From Pseudopyrenochaeta lycopersici (taxonomy: Eukaryota > Ascomycota > Dothideomycetes > Pleosporales > Pseudopyrenochaetaceae), in assembly GCA_003313425.1 (NCBI GenBank), contig NHZP01000009.1, forward strand, positions 1,054,001-1,118,000: a stretch of 64,000 nucleotides of DNA, written 5' to 3'. Below the pieces are notes generated by a model. It was not told the origin of the DNA. It saw only the letters and a list, made by a program, of their open reading frames with translations, and searched no databases. Shown one piece after another: positions 22,944-35,595 of the stretch; position 1 is the first letter of the stretch, and every line of letters begins with the position of its first letter. The translations under genes were made by a program, and so were the position numbers.

Positions 22944-25900
22944 TCATGGAACGTGTTCGCAATGCTAACATGCGGCGTATCACTGTCTCAAAAACTGCTG
23001 AAATGACTCTTAAAATCTGGCAGCTACGAAGCCAATGGTACGTGATAATGGTCTGGAAGCAAGAAGAAGTAACTTTGAGAAGTACCTGAGTGGTGTACAC
23101 ACATGCCTTGAACACTCATATCATCTCAATCCAATTTGCTCATCCAATGGTGAAATCACTATCAAAACAAGACTCTACCACTCCTTTCCTCAGCACGGAC
23201 ACATTGCAGACTCCTATAATTCACTTCCCCTTCCAAGGCGCTGTTCTCCGACCCGCGGGAAAGGGCCAAGAGATACTCACCTTCCCCCTATGAATTCGAC
23301 GTTGGGAGCCAACAATTCCACCGAGAGTGATCCATAAACGCCCGATACTTACATATTATCCCAAACTCTTCAATTTCTAACTATTGATGTTTCAAAAAGC
23401 TGGCAGTCATATTCATCCACCAGGAAAATGCGGCGCTATGCAACATACTATATGATGTCTAATCGGTACCATCGAGCCAAGCGAAGCTGCAGCGCGTACC
23501 TGATCGACACACGAACAAAGGAGTGATAGGTTCCACAGTTTCTACGAGTCGTATCATACAGACAACAACCACAATCGCGGTTACGCGCCGTACAGTGATA
23601 CGGTCAAGATGGGTCGTTGACATGTGACAATGGGACATGGCTTGCGTGTGTGGACAGTTGCTGGGGAGGGAAAAAAATTGGAGCCCAAGACCCAGCGCAC
23701 CCGGTGGTATCTGGTCCCACTGCAGCAAGCTAGCATGAAGGTTCCAAAGCGCCGTCTTCATAACGATGTCTGCCATCGTATCGTTCCACAATGGCGACTC
23801 ACAAAAACGTGTCAGTCCAGCAAGATCCCAGGATGTCGCACAAGTTACTCTCTTATCTGGCACTCAGGTCCGAAATCGCTCGTATAATCTTTCGAGCGGT
23901 GCCCGACGGGAGTGGGTCTGCCACTGTATAGTCCCTGAAACCCCCTCAAAAAAGCAGACAGGACATTGCTGTATCGAGGTACATCCGGGTTGTATCATTC
24001 CATGTACCCACGAGGCCTCGGACTGAACCAGACGGACCTTATTCTCGCCGGCGGTTGGATATGACTGCCGGAAGGCCCACTCAAATACTAGCTCATTGCC
24101 TGATCGACACGTCTTCTTGCCCAATATTGCACCCAGAAGCGCCGACCGTCTCATCCATACATTGAGCGTTGTTAGCAATGGTGTAAATGCATGTCGGTTC
24201 TTTTCATGAGGAGAGCAACCGTCGCCAAAGGTACCTTTTTCGGTGGAGTTGCTCGTGACTTGAAACCCATTATTGATCTTGAGACCAAGTAAGAACCTTC
24301 TGCTCAACGTCATGACTTGACTCCCCTGGAACACGCGTTCCTGAACGACATGAGGGCCGATTTGGATCCTGGTTGCGCTTGGTTCAGTCAGGGTAGGGCA
24401 TTGCATACCACATTGGCTCGTCACATGAGGGCAGCAGCACGATCGCCGTTTCGATCTGACGCAAGCGAAGCAGGGGTGGCTCGCACCCATTCTTCCGAAA
24501 TGCACGTCAAAAAGCCAGAGCAGGCTTCACCCCAACAATCCGGGGTAGGCCTCTTTACATGAAAGATGCATGTGGAGCAGCGTTCAACAATGCCAAATTC
24601 GGCGCCGATGTGATATCTCCGCGGAGGGCGAGGCTCTTGTCTTCACCACGACTCGCGGTTGAGAGTTCTGGGCCTTAGCACCTGAGTTACTTTCCTCTTG
24701 CGCGATGGTTCTTCCCGGCGCCGATATCCGCACTTCCGAACGGGCTCCCTTGTCATAGCGTGACTAGCTTCAAGACGAAATGAGCACTGGTAAGACTACT
24801 TTCATCTGCCGGTATTCTCGAAGACGACTTCGCTTCCAAGTTCGACCCTGAGACCAGCCGCTTGTAAACGATGGCAAAAGAAGGTTTACGGGGATGATTG
24901 CGGTATTTGTTTTTCTACTTGATGGAGGCGCCGTCTTCACGCAGAATCGACTTGGCAATGGGCCGGCGGAATGGGTCAACATAGAGAGGAGGCAGATTCT
25001 ATATTGTGTTTTCAGAGTCTTGTTACCTAATGGTAGAATGAAGATGAGTAAGACGCGTCTGTGACAAGGGAATCCTGCCTTCGTACCGTCTGATTGTGTG
25101 CATAGTGATATTTCTCCTACTGCTCTTCAATCAGTCCATATCAATTGAGGTTGAAACAAGATACCGACTTGGACTATTGCGGGCCGCTCGTAGGGTGTTT
25201 CTCATTATGCGTAGTAGGGTGTCGCGTATGCAAGTCCAGGACTGGTAGTACACCCAAATAGCACCCGGACCTATATCAAACCCGGATATAGTACCGCCTC
25301 CCCGAACTGATCGTCAACGTTTCGCTACAGAACTTGTCACTAGGGTATTTCTCGCCTCGTTTTCACCAGGTCGGCACATCAAACTATGTGCACACGGAAA
25401 TTTTCATTCGGGCAAAACCTGCAATGTACCCCAGAAACAGATGCCCACACCTTACCGGCAAGTTTCCAGATCTATGTACCACGAATCGATCTGCCCAGCT
25501 AGTCGTCAGGAACGCTTCCATAAACGAGCTTGTTGCTCATGCAAGTATCGGCCCATATGTCAAACGAGTCCACTTCATAATGCACATCCCCACCGGGCCG
25601 TGGGCATATATCCCCGTAGACAGGGCCCGCAAGGAGCTGCAACTTACCTTCCACAGATATTCAATGCGCCTTTCGTCAGCTCATTTCTTGCGTCAGGTTT
25701 CAACGTCCCGGGTCCCCGTACATTGCCTTGGGCGAAGAGTATTCGAAATGGTCCGATTAGGCATGAAGGCGTTTTGATTCATTGGACGGGCAAACCTCCC
25801 GAAAAAGGTGAAGGGCCGATTCGGAATGCCGTGATCGATGAGCAGGGATTGAGGCATGGGTTTTGGGATTCGCAAACTTACTAGAAAGAGAATGATGCTG

Positions 25901-26541
25901 TGGCGGCTGCTATTGCTGCTGCTACTGTTGTTCTTGATGCTGTGATATGGTTGGTCGTAAGTAGCTGTGATGAGGACTATTTTGGTGTCGTGTAGATTCA
26001 GTCGGGAGCAATAGAGATGATTTCGCTAATGGTAGATTGATTGATACTGATACTTTGATGGCGTTACTGTGCACTCCTGTGCCTAACAAATTACTCCAAA
26101 GAAAATGTGCAAAGAAATGACTGATTATATTTGTACATGGGGTATGTGGTCTGATGAAAACATGCAAGTGACCAGGAGAAATGCGGGAACGTTTAAGCGC
26201 GACAAGGTATCTTGGGTGGACTGCGTAGTAGAACATGCGCGAGATGCTTTTCGAAGAGAGTGCCGACGTGAGAAAGTGCAACCATGCAAACGAAATGTGA
26301 CGGAAAAGACAAACTTGCGGATACTCCGCCAACGCCACATGTGCGATAAGGGAATTGACAGAAATGCTGTGCAGGTGAGATACTACCTCAACCGAAAAAC
26401 ACCGCGCCTGAGAGGCATCGCTTTCAAAAATCATCCAACGTAAATAATCTTCGTTAATAGTTTGCGGACTTTTGCTTGAGACAGTGGGGTCTGGGCCAGA
26501 CCCTTGATAGATGTACGTTAAGTGTACCGTCCAGTATAGGC
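22944..26541. other. Gene-poor stretch with degenerate ORFs
   Basis: No gene is convincing. A minus-strand frame from about 24490 to 23459 is interrupted by a single stop at 23864. A plus-strand pair of overlapping frames at 25334-25777 and 25441-25884 looks coding in parts (LVVRNASINELVAHASIGPY; RHEGVLIHWTGKPPEKGEGP) but changes frame. 25.9-26.5 kb is the 3' flank of the WOPR gene. Confidence 0.4.
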
Positions 26542-28341
26542 TCAGAAGCCATGGTGTGAACTGGGTGCGTGTTTCTGTTCCGGCACATACTTTGCGTCTG
26601 TCACATAGTACGACTGAGGGTAGGGAGCTGCGGGATATTGTGGCTGGCCGTAAGTCTGCAGAGCTACCGGTGCCGATGCTCGCCTTTGTGGATCATGCTG
26701 AGAAGTTGAATTCTGGCTTGGGTGTTGATCAGATGGCGAACTCTGTGGGACGGGAACGTGAACATCGAAAGTGGCAGCTTGGGGGACAGTGTATTGTGTA
26801 GACTGTGGAGCTTGATGGTGGTGAGGTGGCTGGTACTGCGATGCTGGTACTGGTTGGGAATATGGCGCAGTGGCAGTGGCCTGTGATTGGTCAAAAGAAT
26901 AATGGCGGGCCGGTTGCGACTGGGGCCCGTATTGTTGTGGTGGAGCTGCGGAGCCCGGAAACTGTGGGCTGGAAGACTGCGGAGATGAATAATGTTGTGG
27001 CGAGGGCGGTTGGACGAATTGCTGGGCTGGAGGTGGCTGAGGAGCGTACGCCTGTGGGGAAGGCTGTTGGGGAGCGTACTGATGCCCGGGCTGCGTAGCC
27101 GAGTATTGGGGAGCAGTCGACTGAGGTGAAGCGTAATGCTGCGGACTGTGGTGGTTCGGTGTATACTGCGATGCCTGCTGGCCATGCCAGTATTCTGGCA
27201 CATGTAAGTGAAGAGGAGCGTGGGTTTGGATCACAGAATGTCCTGCAACTGCTTGTGTAACAGCTCCGATGACATGATGCTGCAGATGGCTCGGTTGGAT
27301 GTGATGCGGGTAGCCTGCGACAAGCGGCATATCCTTGCTCTCTTCATCTTCAAGACTGACCTTCCAGCCATTGAGCAGCTCCGGTCGAGGTTGGATGTCA
27401 GCCAATTTGGGATCCTGAAACGGTCTCTTTAATTTTCCACTAACAACGTCCTCAAGACTGTAGTAAGAGATGATGTGATGGTGCGTTCCTTGATACTTGA
27501 CAGAAATGGTCTTTTTCATCAAACCACCTTCTTTAAACTCGTAGCTGTCAATCAGAGATCCACAGAAGCGTCGCTGTTGGTCTGGCGTGAGGCCCTGCGC
27601 AAAGTTTGCGTAAACCTTATTCATAGAGTCGGCGTCACCAGGTGCGGAACCATCGAATGAAGGGTTCTCGTATTCGTCGTCAGAGTTATTGAGATTCTCG
27701 CCAGTCTTAGTCATGGCGGGTCCGGCGCTTTCTTTGCGCTTTCGCTTAGTTCCGCATGAAGGGTTGAGAGCAGTCTTCTTCTCTTCGGGTTTCAAAGCGC
27801 GTACGAGCTGACGATAGATGAGGCAATTGTTCATAACTCGACTGGGCGACCAGTGAACAGCATCAGTCCAGCGCTTGATACCAGAGGCGTTCTCCTCGTA
27901 GACCAACACGGTTCCGGAAGTGAGCATCTCTGCTCTTTCTTTGTCGTGAGGTCGACGGCTGATGTGACTTAGACGACCCTGCAGTGAAGCTTCTACAATG
28001 GTCATGGCATCTTTGGTCGTGTCCAGGAAACCCTGCCAGGTGGGCTTGAAAGCAGGCTGCGCCTTCACCATATTTCCCGCCACTTGGGGCCTCGCGGGTG
28101 GTGGCGTATTAGTTCCAGTCGCGAGAACATGAGAGGTGGCAATCGAATGATGGCGTGGTGTTCCGCGCGATGGAGGTTGTAAAGGGGGCGTAAAACTCGC
28201 GTACATGGAGGGGTCAAAGACAGTCGAGTATGAAGGATGATGCGGAGCTGAATGTTGTGGCCAATTCCACGAGTCGGCATCGCTGTAGCCCTCCACCTTC
28301 TGCACCCCGCCAAGGGACATATCATGCCCAAACGATGGCAT
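26542..28341 (-). CDS. SGE1: WOPR-family transcription factor (Wor1/Ryp1/Sge1 type, Gti1/Pac2 domain)
   Basis: WOPR proteins are fungal master regulators of morphology, conidiation and effector expression (Wor1 in Candida, Ryp1 in Histoplasma, Sge1 in Fusarium). Single exon, 599 residues from the ATG at 28341; an ATG at 28374 would add 11 residues. The two halves of the DNA-binding domain are present: PTWQGFLDTTKDAMTIVEAS, RRPHDKERAEM, EENASGIKRWTDAVHWSPSR (about residues 99-170), and GSLIDSYEFKEGGLMKKTIS with HHIISYYSLEDVVSGKLKRP (about 258-310). A KRKRK nuclear-localisation-like patch lies between them, near residue 200. The N-terminal extension of almost 100 residues and the tail of over 250 residues rich in Gln, Pro, His, Ser and Tyr are low complexity. 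About 11 kb upstream is free of recognised genes. Confidence 0.93.
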   Translation of the reverse strand: MPSFGHDMSLGGVQKVEGYSDADSWNWPQHSAPHHPSYSTVFDPSMYASFTPPLQPPSRGTPRHHSIATSHVLATGTNTPPPARPQVAGNMVKAQPAFKPTWQGFLDTTKDAMTIVEASLQGRLSHISRRPHDKERAEMLTSGTVLVYEENASGIKRWTDAVHWSPSRVMNNCLIYRQLVRALKPEEKKTALNPSCGTKRKRKESAGPAMTKTGENLNNSDDEYENPSFDGSAPGDADSMNKVYANFAQGLTPDQQRRFCGSLIDSYEFKEGGLMKKTISVKYQGTHHHIISYYSLEDVVSGKLKRPFQDPKLADIQPRPELLNGWKVSLEDEESKDMPLVAGYPHHIQPSHLQHHVIGAVTQAVAGHSVIQTHAPLHLHVPEYWHGQQASQYTPNHHSPQHYASPQSTAPQYSATQPGHQYAPQQPSPQAYAPQPPPAQQFVQPPSPQHYSSPQSSSPQFPGSAAPPQQYGPQSQPARHYSFDQSQATATAPYSQPVPASQYQPPHHHQAPQSTQYTVPQAATFDVHVPVPQSSPSDQHPSQNSTSQHDPQRRASAPVALQTYGQPQYPAAPYPQSYYVTDAKYVPEQKHAPSSHHGF

Positions 28342-30753
28342 CGTCAACGTCGATGCCCTTATACCTTGCAACATGAGGAAGAGGATTGGCAGATAGTTTC
28401 AGTCGCGTGTCCAAGAGGAGCTCTCGAGTAGAGTAGTAGAGACTGGTTCACTGGAGGTCGCTCAAACCATGGAAAGAGATGTTGAACGTAGAGTAAGTGA
28501 AGAATAGGTGTCCAAGCAAGCAGGTTGGAACGCAAATGCTCAAAAGCAATATGTGTGCGACTAACGGAGCAGCAGCGGCAGACTGTGATACGAGAGTCGG
28601 TTTGGAGATGGGCTAGCAGCGAGTCAACATAGCAGTGATAAGTGCTTGTGGCAGAGACTTACGGGGTATGAGTGGCTAGGGTAGGGTTGTGGAGTGGGTG
28701 GGTGGGAGGAAGGTAGTTAAGTATGACTGGCGAAGACGAGTATCACCAGTGTTATCGTCGTTGTTGTTCTTTCTGGCGGTGGTGTTGGATGAACTTGGAA
28801 GGCGGGGCACGTTGGGTTGAAGATGCAGCTTGGTGTTTCCCAGGTTGACTTTGTGCTCTCGCTTATTCACAAATAGGGAGGGTCGGACGTTGAGCGTGGA
28901 TGTTGCAGAAGCAATGGGGAGAGTGAGGCGATTGTTAAGTACTGTGTGGACAATGACAGTGGGCAGGCCTGAAGAGTTGAAGGGCAGCAACAACTGAACG
29001 ATGCACGTTCAAACCGTGCAGCTGCAAACGACAAGATCGAGGTAGGTCGCCGACGGGAGGTACCAGAGAGCGGTCCAGGGAACGGGTGTATATGTGGGGA
29101 TTAATATTGCAGCGTCGGCGAATTGCGAGGAAACAAGGATGGCAAGGTAGGCGGCTCCCTGGAACGATAATAAGGAGAAGAGGGAGCAATAGTAGTAATA
29201 GCAGCGGCGGCATGAGCAACAGGCATGAACCTGTCGTCGAGGCAAAGCCGCGCTATCTAGCCTTTGACAGCCGGACGAGGGCTAGGGCGAGGGAGCTGGC
29301 GAGCCCTGGCAGTGACTCAATTTGTATGGGGCAGGTGAAGCGTGAGGGGATATGCACGAGTGCGAGGGAGCATGGAGACGGTAGGCCGTGGAGAGTGCTT
29401 GGGAGGAATTGCACGTCTTCAGCGAGCACGACACGCTACGGGGACTGGCGGCTTGGAGGGGCTTTTCCTGCTTGGGCTGGCGGACAGTTGATGGGCGACA
29501 GTAGCGTAACGATCGCCCCTGCTGGGTGCTGGACTAGGCCGTGGAGGGAGGCTTTGAACATGAGGCAGCCCTGCTGAGCATGTTCCCCTCCAGCCCCGTC
29601 TGGTTCATGGGTTCTGGCCCATGAGACGATCAACGCAGACAATGAGAGGTTCCCTGCGGGCTCTCCACCGCCCACGACCGCACCATTTCAGCTAGTCCCA
29701 CCTGACTCCGGGTGCTGCCAGGGCCATGCGTTAGAACAGCGTAAGCCTCCTGTTCCTGGACGCTGGTGAAGCAGCTTGCTGAAACTCTCCGCCTGCCGCG
29801 ACGGTCTGCCCCCAGGAACAGCCGTTTGGAGCAACGCCAGCAACAGCACATCGAGCATGGAGCAGCAGGAGAGGAGATGAGCAGCGGCGCGGCAGCGCGG
29901 TGGCGGCTCCGCGTGGCTTCCAATGGCCCGAGGTCGGATGATTGCGAGAGAAGAGATGCGGAGAAGGCCAAGGCGAGGAGCCCGCCCGAACAGGGCACCG
30001 CGCAGAGCGGCCCAGCATGGCGAGCTGGGATGGGCATCCGTTCGCGGGCAAGCGCGAGAGCAGTGCAGTTTGCCTGTGCGCACACTGGCCTGAATAATCG
30101 CGGAGTCGGGACGGTGCGCTATGTTTCACACGTCTCGCGTGTGCACCCCAGTCCTGTCCACCACCTTGCCCTTCTCTGTGCGGACACGCAGCCCCCGCGC
30201 CACCAGCAACCCACGCATGTTCAGGCGGCTCAGAAACTTCCGAACGTGATGCAGCCGGCCACCGCCCGGCGACGTCGCTGGGCCTGCGAGCTGTTGTGCG
30301 TGGTGACGGTTGCCGACCCGACGCGGTTAGGTGGCGCGCATGGGCCACCCGGGGCACCGTGTGCGATATCCTGGCGAGAATCATGCACGCCCGTCACACA
30401 TCCATGGATCCATGAAGAGCAAAAAATTGGACCGTCCAGCACACCGTGACCTGGCCGTGGCCGCGAGCTGCGAACCTCGTCGGCCGTCGGTCTGCGCCGC
30501 AAGCAAGCCAGCACTCGCACGCACCGCTTTCTAGAAACCCAGGCCATCCATGGCGGAGCAGCGCCAGCGCTGCCGACTGCCTCCGCTCCCCGGTCACGGG
30601 ACGTCCATGCATCGCCCTTTTGCGAAGAGCTGCAAGCTGGCTGCGCGACACGACCACACTGTGGCGCGCACCACCATCTCAACAAACGACGACGCGATCT
30701 GGCAAATGAAGACGCAGCTGATACGTGACAAGCAGCGTCGCCTGGTGCAGCTG

Positions 30754-30789
30754 CAGCACCAGCACCAGCACCAGCACCAGCACCAGCAG
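30754..30789 (+). repeat. (CAGCAC)5 microsatellite
   Basis: Five perfect CAGCAC units followed by CAGCAG. The tract lies in the GC-rich block upstream of the WOPR gene, outside any gene I can support. Confidence 0.85.
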
Positions 30790-33700
30790 CAAGCAGCACT
30801 GCATGAAGCAAGCTGGTAACTTGACACCCGACATCCTTGCCTCTGCGCAGCAGGGATAGAGCTGCATGTCTCGGGCGTCCACTGCAGCCTCACCTCGCAA
30901 TCGTCGCACGTCGGGCGGACGAGGCTTGGGTCGCTCTCTGTTCAGAAACATTTATGGGCAAAAGCCATGATCCGCAGCATGCCGCCAAACTACACGCCAT
31001 TGAATTCGCTCTGGGCTTGGATCATCTGCTTGGAAAATTGGATCCGCCGGAAGGCTCCGCGACTCAGGGTCTCGTCAACACTCTGTCTGTGCGCTTGCCC
31101 TCTTCTGGTCGAACAGGCTTGTGTCCCCTTCGCCCCGTCTTGGATTAGCGCGCCTCCCCTCGTCCTTTCCCCCCCTTCCCCAACCAGCATTCTTGCCGAC
31201 GCCGTACCTGACATTGACCAGGCCAACCTTCTTCGCTGCGCATCCTGAGTACTCGGCAAAAACCACCTGGCGCTTCGTGCTTCGAATGAAGGCCTACGTC
31301 AAGATAAACTTCGCCGTTGTTCCTGTGAGGCTGCGGGTGACCAGAGACTCGGATTGCTCTAACAGAGACGATGTCGCAACCAGACCTGGAATTGTTCCTC
31401 GGCATCCATGGCGCCAACTAGGGCTATCGTTGCTCAGCAAGCTCATAGCACACGCAATTATAGGCTCCACAGACATATATACGCCCATCGTCCACTGAGG
31501 CTGCGCACCGTCAAAATCTATCAATCCACCACTAAGTCCGCTTTTCATTTCGTGTTCAATACGGTACCTCATCTTCACCGAGCTGGGGTCGCCCGCTTTT
31601 CCCCAGCCGACATGAGGCATGCCTCTGTACCTCCTTGATATCTTCTTGAAACTCTTGCAATAACGCCCTCGCAGTCGCCCCAGCACCCATCCAAATCTTG
31701 TGCACGCATTCTGTTGTAGTACCACCACTGACTTGCCAGCCTGCCATCAGTTCCCATGATTTTCCTCTTCGTCTCTGTCGTCATGCACATCTTCCTCAGT
31801 GCCTCGTCAATAACCAATATGCGTCTGTGCTAGGCGCAGCCTACACTTATCACCGTCCGCCGGCTTTGCGAGTCAACTTCCTGTTTTGGCGAGTGGCTGT
31901 TGCAACGATCGTGGCGGCAAGTGCGACTCCAGCTGCAGGATCGGGAAGGCACTCGCTACACAATCTCTTCGGTCCTTGATCGGTCAAATCGTTATCCCTG
32001 ATGTGATGTTTCTGCACGACAACTTCATCAGCAATTGTCATCTATAGTCCTTGTGTATACCCTCCCTCCTCGGAAGTTGCTCAAAGACCGAAAGTCGTTT
32101 GCAGCCGAGTCCATGGCACTATCATTGATGTGCAATTGCACAACACGGGACATCGCTGAATACGGACGTAACCTGTAGCATCTCCTACCTTGGCGTCCAC
32201 CAGTTGCTTCACCAATACGCTCGGCATTTGACATTGTCTTGACAGCCAGATAGTGAGCTTGACGCTCCTCTGCTCGCCCTCAGCGAGACCTGACTCAGTT
32301 CCGCGGCTGCCCTGGTTTCTACGTAGACGTTTGTCCTCGAGGCACTACGCAATCGTGGCATCAGGTTCACTGCGGTGGCAACACTCGATCATTCCTCATT
32401 CCAAATGTTCACTCTCCTCATTCCCATGTCTCCGTTCGACAGAATGAGCTTCTTCGGCGTCACTGCATCACCGGCGGCATGGATCAGTTTTTCTCAGATC
32501 TGTCGGTCACAGTCCTAGTGCTTAGAGGACAGGGTCTACAGGCATCTCCAGACACGGTAACGTGAACAGTATTATGGGCTATATCAGTCCATCAAGGTTT
32601 ACAGTAGGGGTTTGACGATCTAGATGTTCCGGAACCTGGCAATTTACTCCACGTCTTAACGAACAATCTTTGCTGCGGTCCAAAATGGATGCTTCACTGA
32701 TGACCATCTTTCCAGCCTCCTTCTCGATTGTCAAGGGTGCAATTTCAAGCTCCGGGCCGGGAGTGACTCGGCAAACCACTATTTGTCAAGACACGTTTGA
32801 CCGTTCAAGCCGCTCACGTTTAGTGGAAGGCGTGACGGCTGGTGCCACATGAAGCTGAAGATTGATAACCTTCTTCAGGCTGTACTTTGTCCCTACATTT
32901 CCATAGGAGACTCTTTCGGCCTGAGTTAAAGTTACCACTCGGAGATTTTGTACAACAGCGTTCAGGAGAATAAAGATAGTTTCGGACGTAGCCATAAACG
33001 TGTCCACCCGGATATGCTGCAAAATGTAGAAAGTCCAGACACGCGAATTATCTGCAGACGTGCACCGGTGCACCATCGTCTCTCCAAGATTGCGAGTGAG
33101 TTTCCTGTTCGTGGACGTTTTTCGCCGAACTAGTTGCCTCCCTCGATACTCATGACAGCCAACTGGACCCACAAACGGCGAGCTCACTCCTTTCGCTCGC
33201 GGGTTAGCACAGACCGGCATGTCCTCAAACTTTATTGCCCTGTTAGTTCTTGCGCGATGACTGGGTTACTAGCAGCTAGTGCTTTGGCAGATCGTCTAAT
33301 ATTGCCGTAGATCCCTTTAACGCACCGCACGGTCAACTTCAAATGTCCTGTCGATCCGGACCGAGGCCAGTGCCATCCTGTGCCGACAGCTTTGCGCGTC
33401 TCGACGTCAACGGACCTGCGTTCATGAGACCCTGTGACTCGCGATGCAGTATCTTTCACATCAGATTCTGCAGCTCACCGGCGAATCTCACCGTACGACT
33501 CACTGACTGCCTTAATTACACCCGGTAGCTCAGTTTTCTGCCATTGTCTGCCACTCAACAGTTTCACTAACCGTTTCTATTCCTAGACCTGTCAACTAAA
33601 CACTGAGTCCAGAGTCCTTCGCAGACTCCGACGTATGAGCTCAACCGGTGTCAGCTCCGACTGATTATTGCCGCTGCCGCTTACATGTACGCTCAGCTCA

Positions 33701-34023
33701 GGATTAAGCAGCACGATGTTCTGCAGTAGTGACACTGAACGCACACCAGTAGTGTTTGAAGCCACCGGCACTTAACAACCGCATTGACTCGATGCGCCGT
33801 CCACAACGTCTGTTCCAGGATTTGCTTTTCAAGTGGGGAAGCCTTTTGATGTTGACACACGTTTAATGGTATCTCGATGCAAGCCCTCGCCTCACGGCAA
33901 CATTAACGATTCCAGTCATGAAGAGCGGAGAATGTTGCGATAGCGACTCCACAACAGATGAGTCCCGATCCGCTACATGCATTGCAGTGCCCCAGATCGC
34001 CCGCTTGTTCTTTCAGCATCTTG

Positions 34024-34061
34024 TTGATCCGCCCGTTGGTCTTATTGATCCGCCCGTTGGT
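34024..34061 (+). repeat. Short tandem duplication, 17 bp unit at 21 bp period
   Basis: TTGATCCGCCCGTTGGT occurs at 34024-34040 and again at 34045-34061, separated by four bases. It lies in a gene-free stretch. Confidence 0.85.
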
Positions 34062-35573
34062 GATAAGCGACTGGGAAGTATTGCAATGCAGGAACGTGCA
34101 GAATGAAGGGAAATTCAATTCAGCCACTGGCTTCTGATTGCACTGGTGCTAGACATTTCCCACTTTTTTCCCGTGCTAACCGCGCTTTCATCGCCACATT
34201 TACTAGGGAGTTCAAAGCAAACATCCGACGATTCGCCGCCGGTAGGCCAAGAGTGATGGGCGCCCCATTCTTGCATGTACGAGATAATGGAGATCTTCTA
34301 CCAACACAGGTAGGCGCATACCAAGTGAGAAGCTCTCATCTGATCCAAGCAAGTTAAGATATCAAAGGCTATCATGCACCACTTCAAGTTCGTTCGCTCA
34401 ACGTTTGAACATGAGATGTTTCAAGGTCTCAACCCAAGGTGGAGATAGCGGGGATGCGGCTTGTCCCAAGCCGAAACAACTTTATTGCGGAGCGAAATCA
34501 CATGGAATGGATTGCCACATTAGTGACGATGATAGTGACGTCGCAATCAATCCCCACGAAGCAAGTCAGACGGGGAAAAAGCAAAACCAGGAAGTTGACA
34601 TCCGTTAGCCAGAGGCACTACCTGTGCCTGCTCCAGAACCTTCTGCTGTTACCGCTCGCTTGGCCAGAGGGACCCGTCGTACGTGTATCCTCATTACCAG
34701 ACTACTGTGCCCATGGCCAAATGCGTAAGTATATGCGAAGCTGCGAGACAGTCGTACCTTGTAGCACAGGGATCATGAGGCTACTCTGCATGCCGTCCGC
34801 GGAATCTAAAGTTCAAGTTTGTTACGCTCGACATCAAGAGAAAACCCGGGTACGACGGGAGCTGTCCGTCAAAGCATTCCCTGTCTTTCGTACTGGTTCG
34901 GACGTCGTATGCAAGTGTGGCACGATTTCTGACCACCTTTGATCGACCAGCGTTCCCAGCGCGTGGAAACAACCAAACGTCACCTCTTTGTCTATCAGTG
35001 TGGCCCGTATGCTGATCATGCTTCATACGGTTGATCCATGAGGGGTTTCGTATTGTCAAGCTGGCATGAACCTGAAATATGAAGCTGTACGAGTGAAAAG
35101 AACTATGGGAAATTGGAAAAACTTCGTATGCCGAATTCCGAGATGAAAGGGGGGTGGCGAGATAGAACTTTTCCATACCCAGTTCGACGGGTCTGTCTCT
35201 TTGAAATGACCAAATGAAGATCCCTTTCTCGTGTGATGGGCTCCTTTTGGTCTCTCTTTTTGTTTAGCTCACAAACTCGTTCTCCAGTTTTGGCCAACCA
35301 TTCAGCCCGAGTTGCGTGGCTTCATTCTCTCGTAAGCTGAGCGGCTCCAATGGAGAGGGTATGCAAAGGACTCGGGCTGGCTGAGGGAAGTCCGAGCAAT
35401 TGATCCCGAGGCCAACACACTAGCACTGATCAGAAATCGTATCCTGCTTTTCAGACGTGCCCATGTGCAGGTTTCCAGCGCCGAGGGTCCTGCACACACG
35501 AATTTCTTTCCCATCTAGTTTGGGGTTCAACAACCGTTCTCTGAGTTCAAGCGTTGCATCCTCAGTTCGCCAT

Positions 35574-35595
35574 CTCGACTCGAAATTGAGTCGAG
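35574..35595. repeat. Perfect 8 bp inverted repeat
   Basis: CTCGACTC and GAGTCGAG flank a six-base GAAATT loop. It could form a small hairpin; no T-run follows and no gene borders it, so no function is assigned. Confidence 0.7.

Noticed and set aside
29766..30449. 227-codon plus-strand ORF, with 217- and 193-codon ORFs on the opposite strand
   Set aside because: They overlap in a GC-rich block, have no domain or plausible composition, and are best explained by low stop-codon density.
32926..33235. Two near matches to the WOPR-binding motif (TTAAAGTTA at 32926; AAACTTTAT at 33227)
   Set aside because: One-mismatch matches to a nine-base motif are expected about twice by chance in 11 kb, so they are no evidence for self-regulation.
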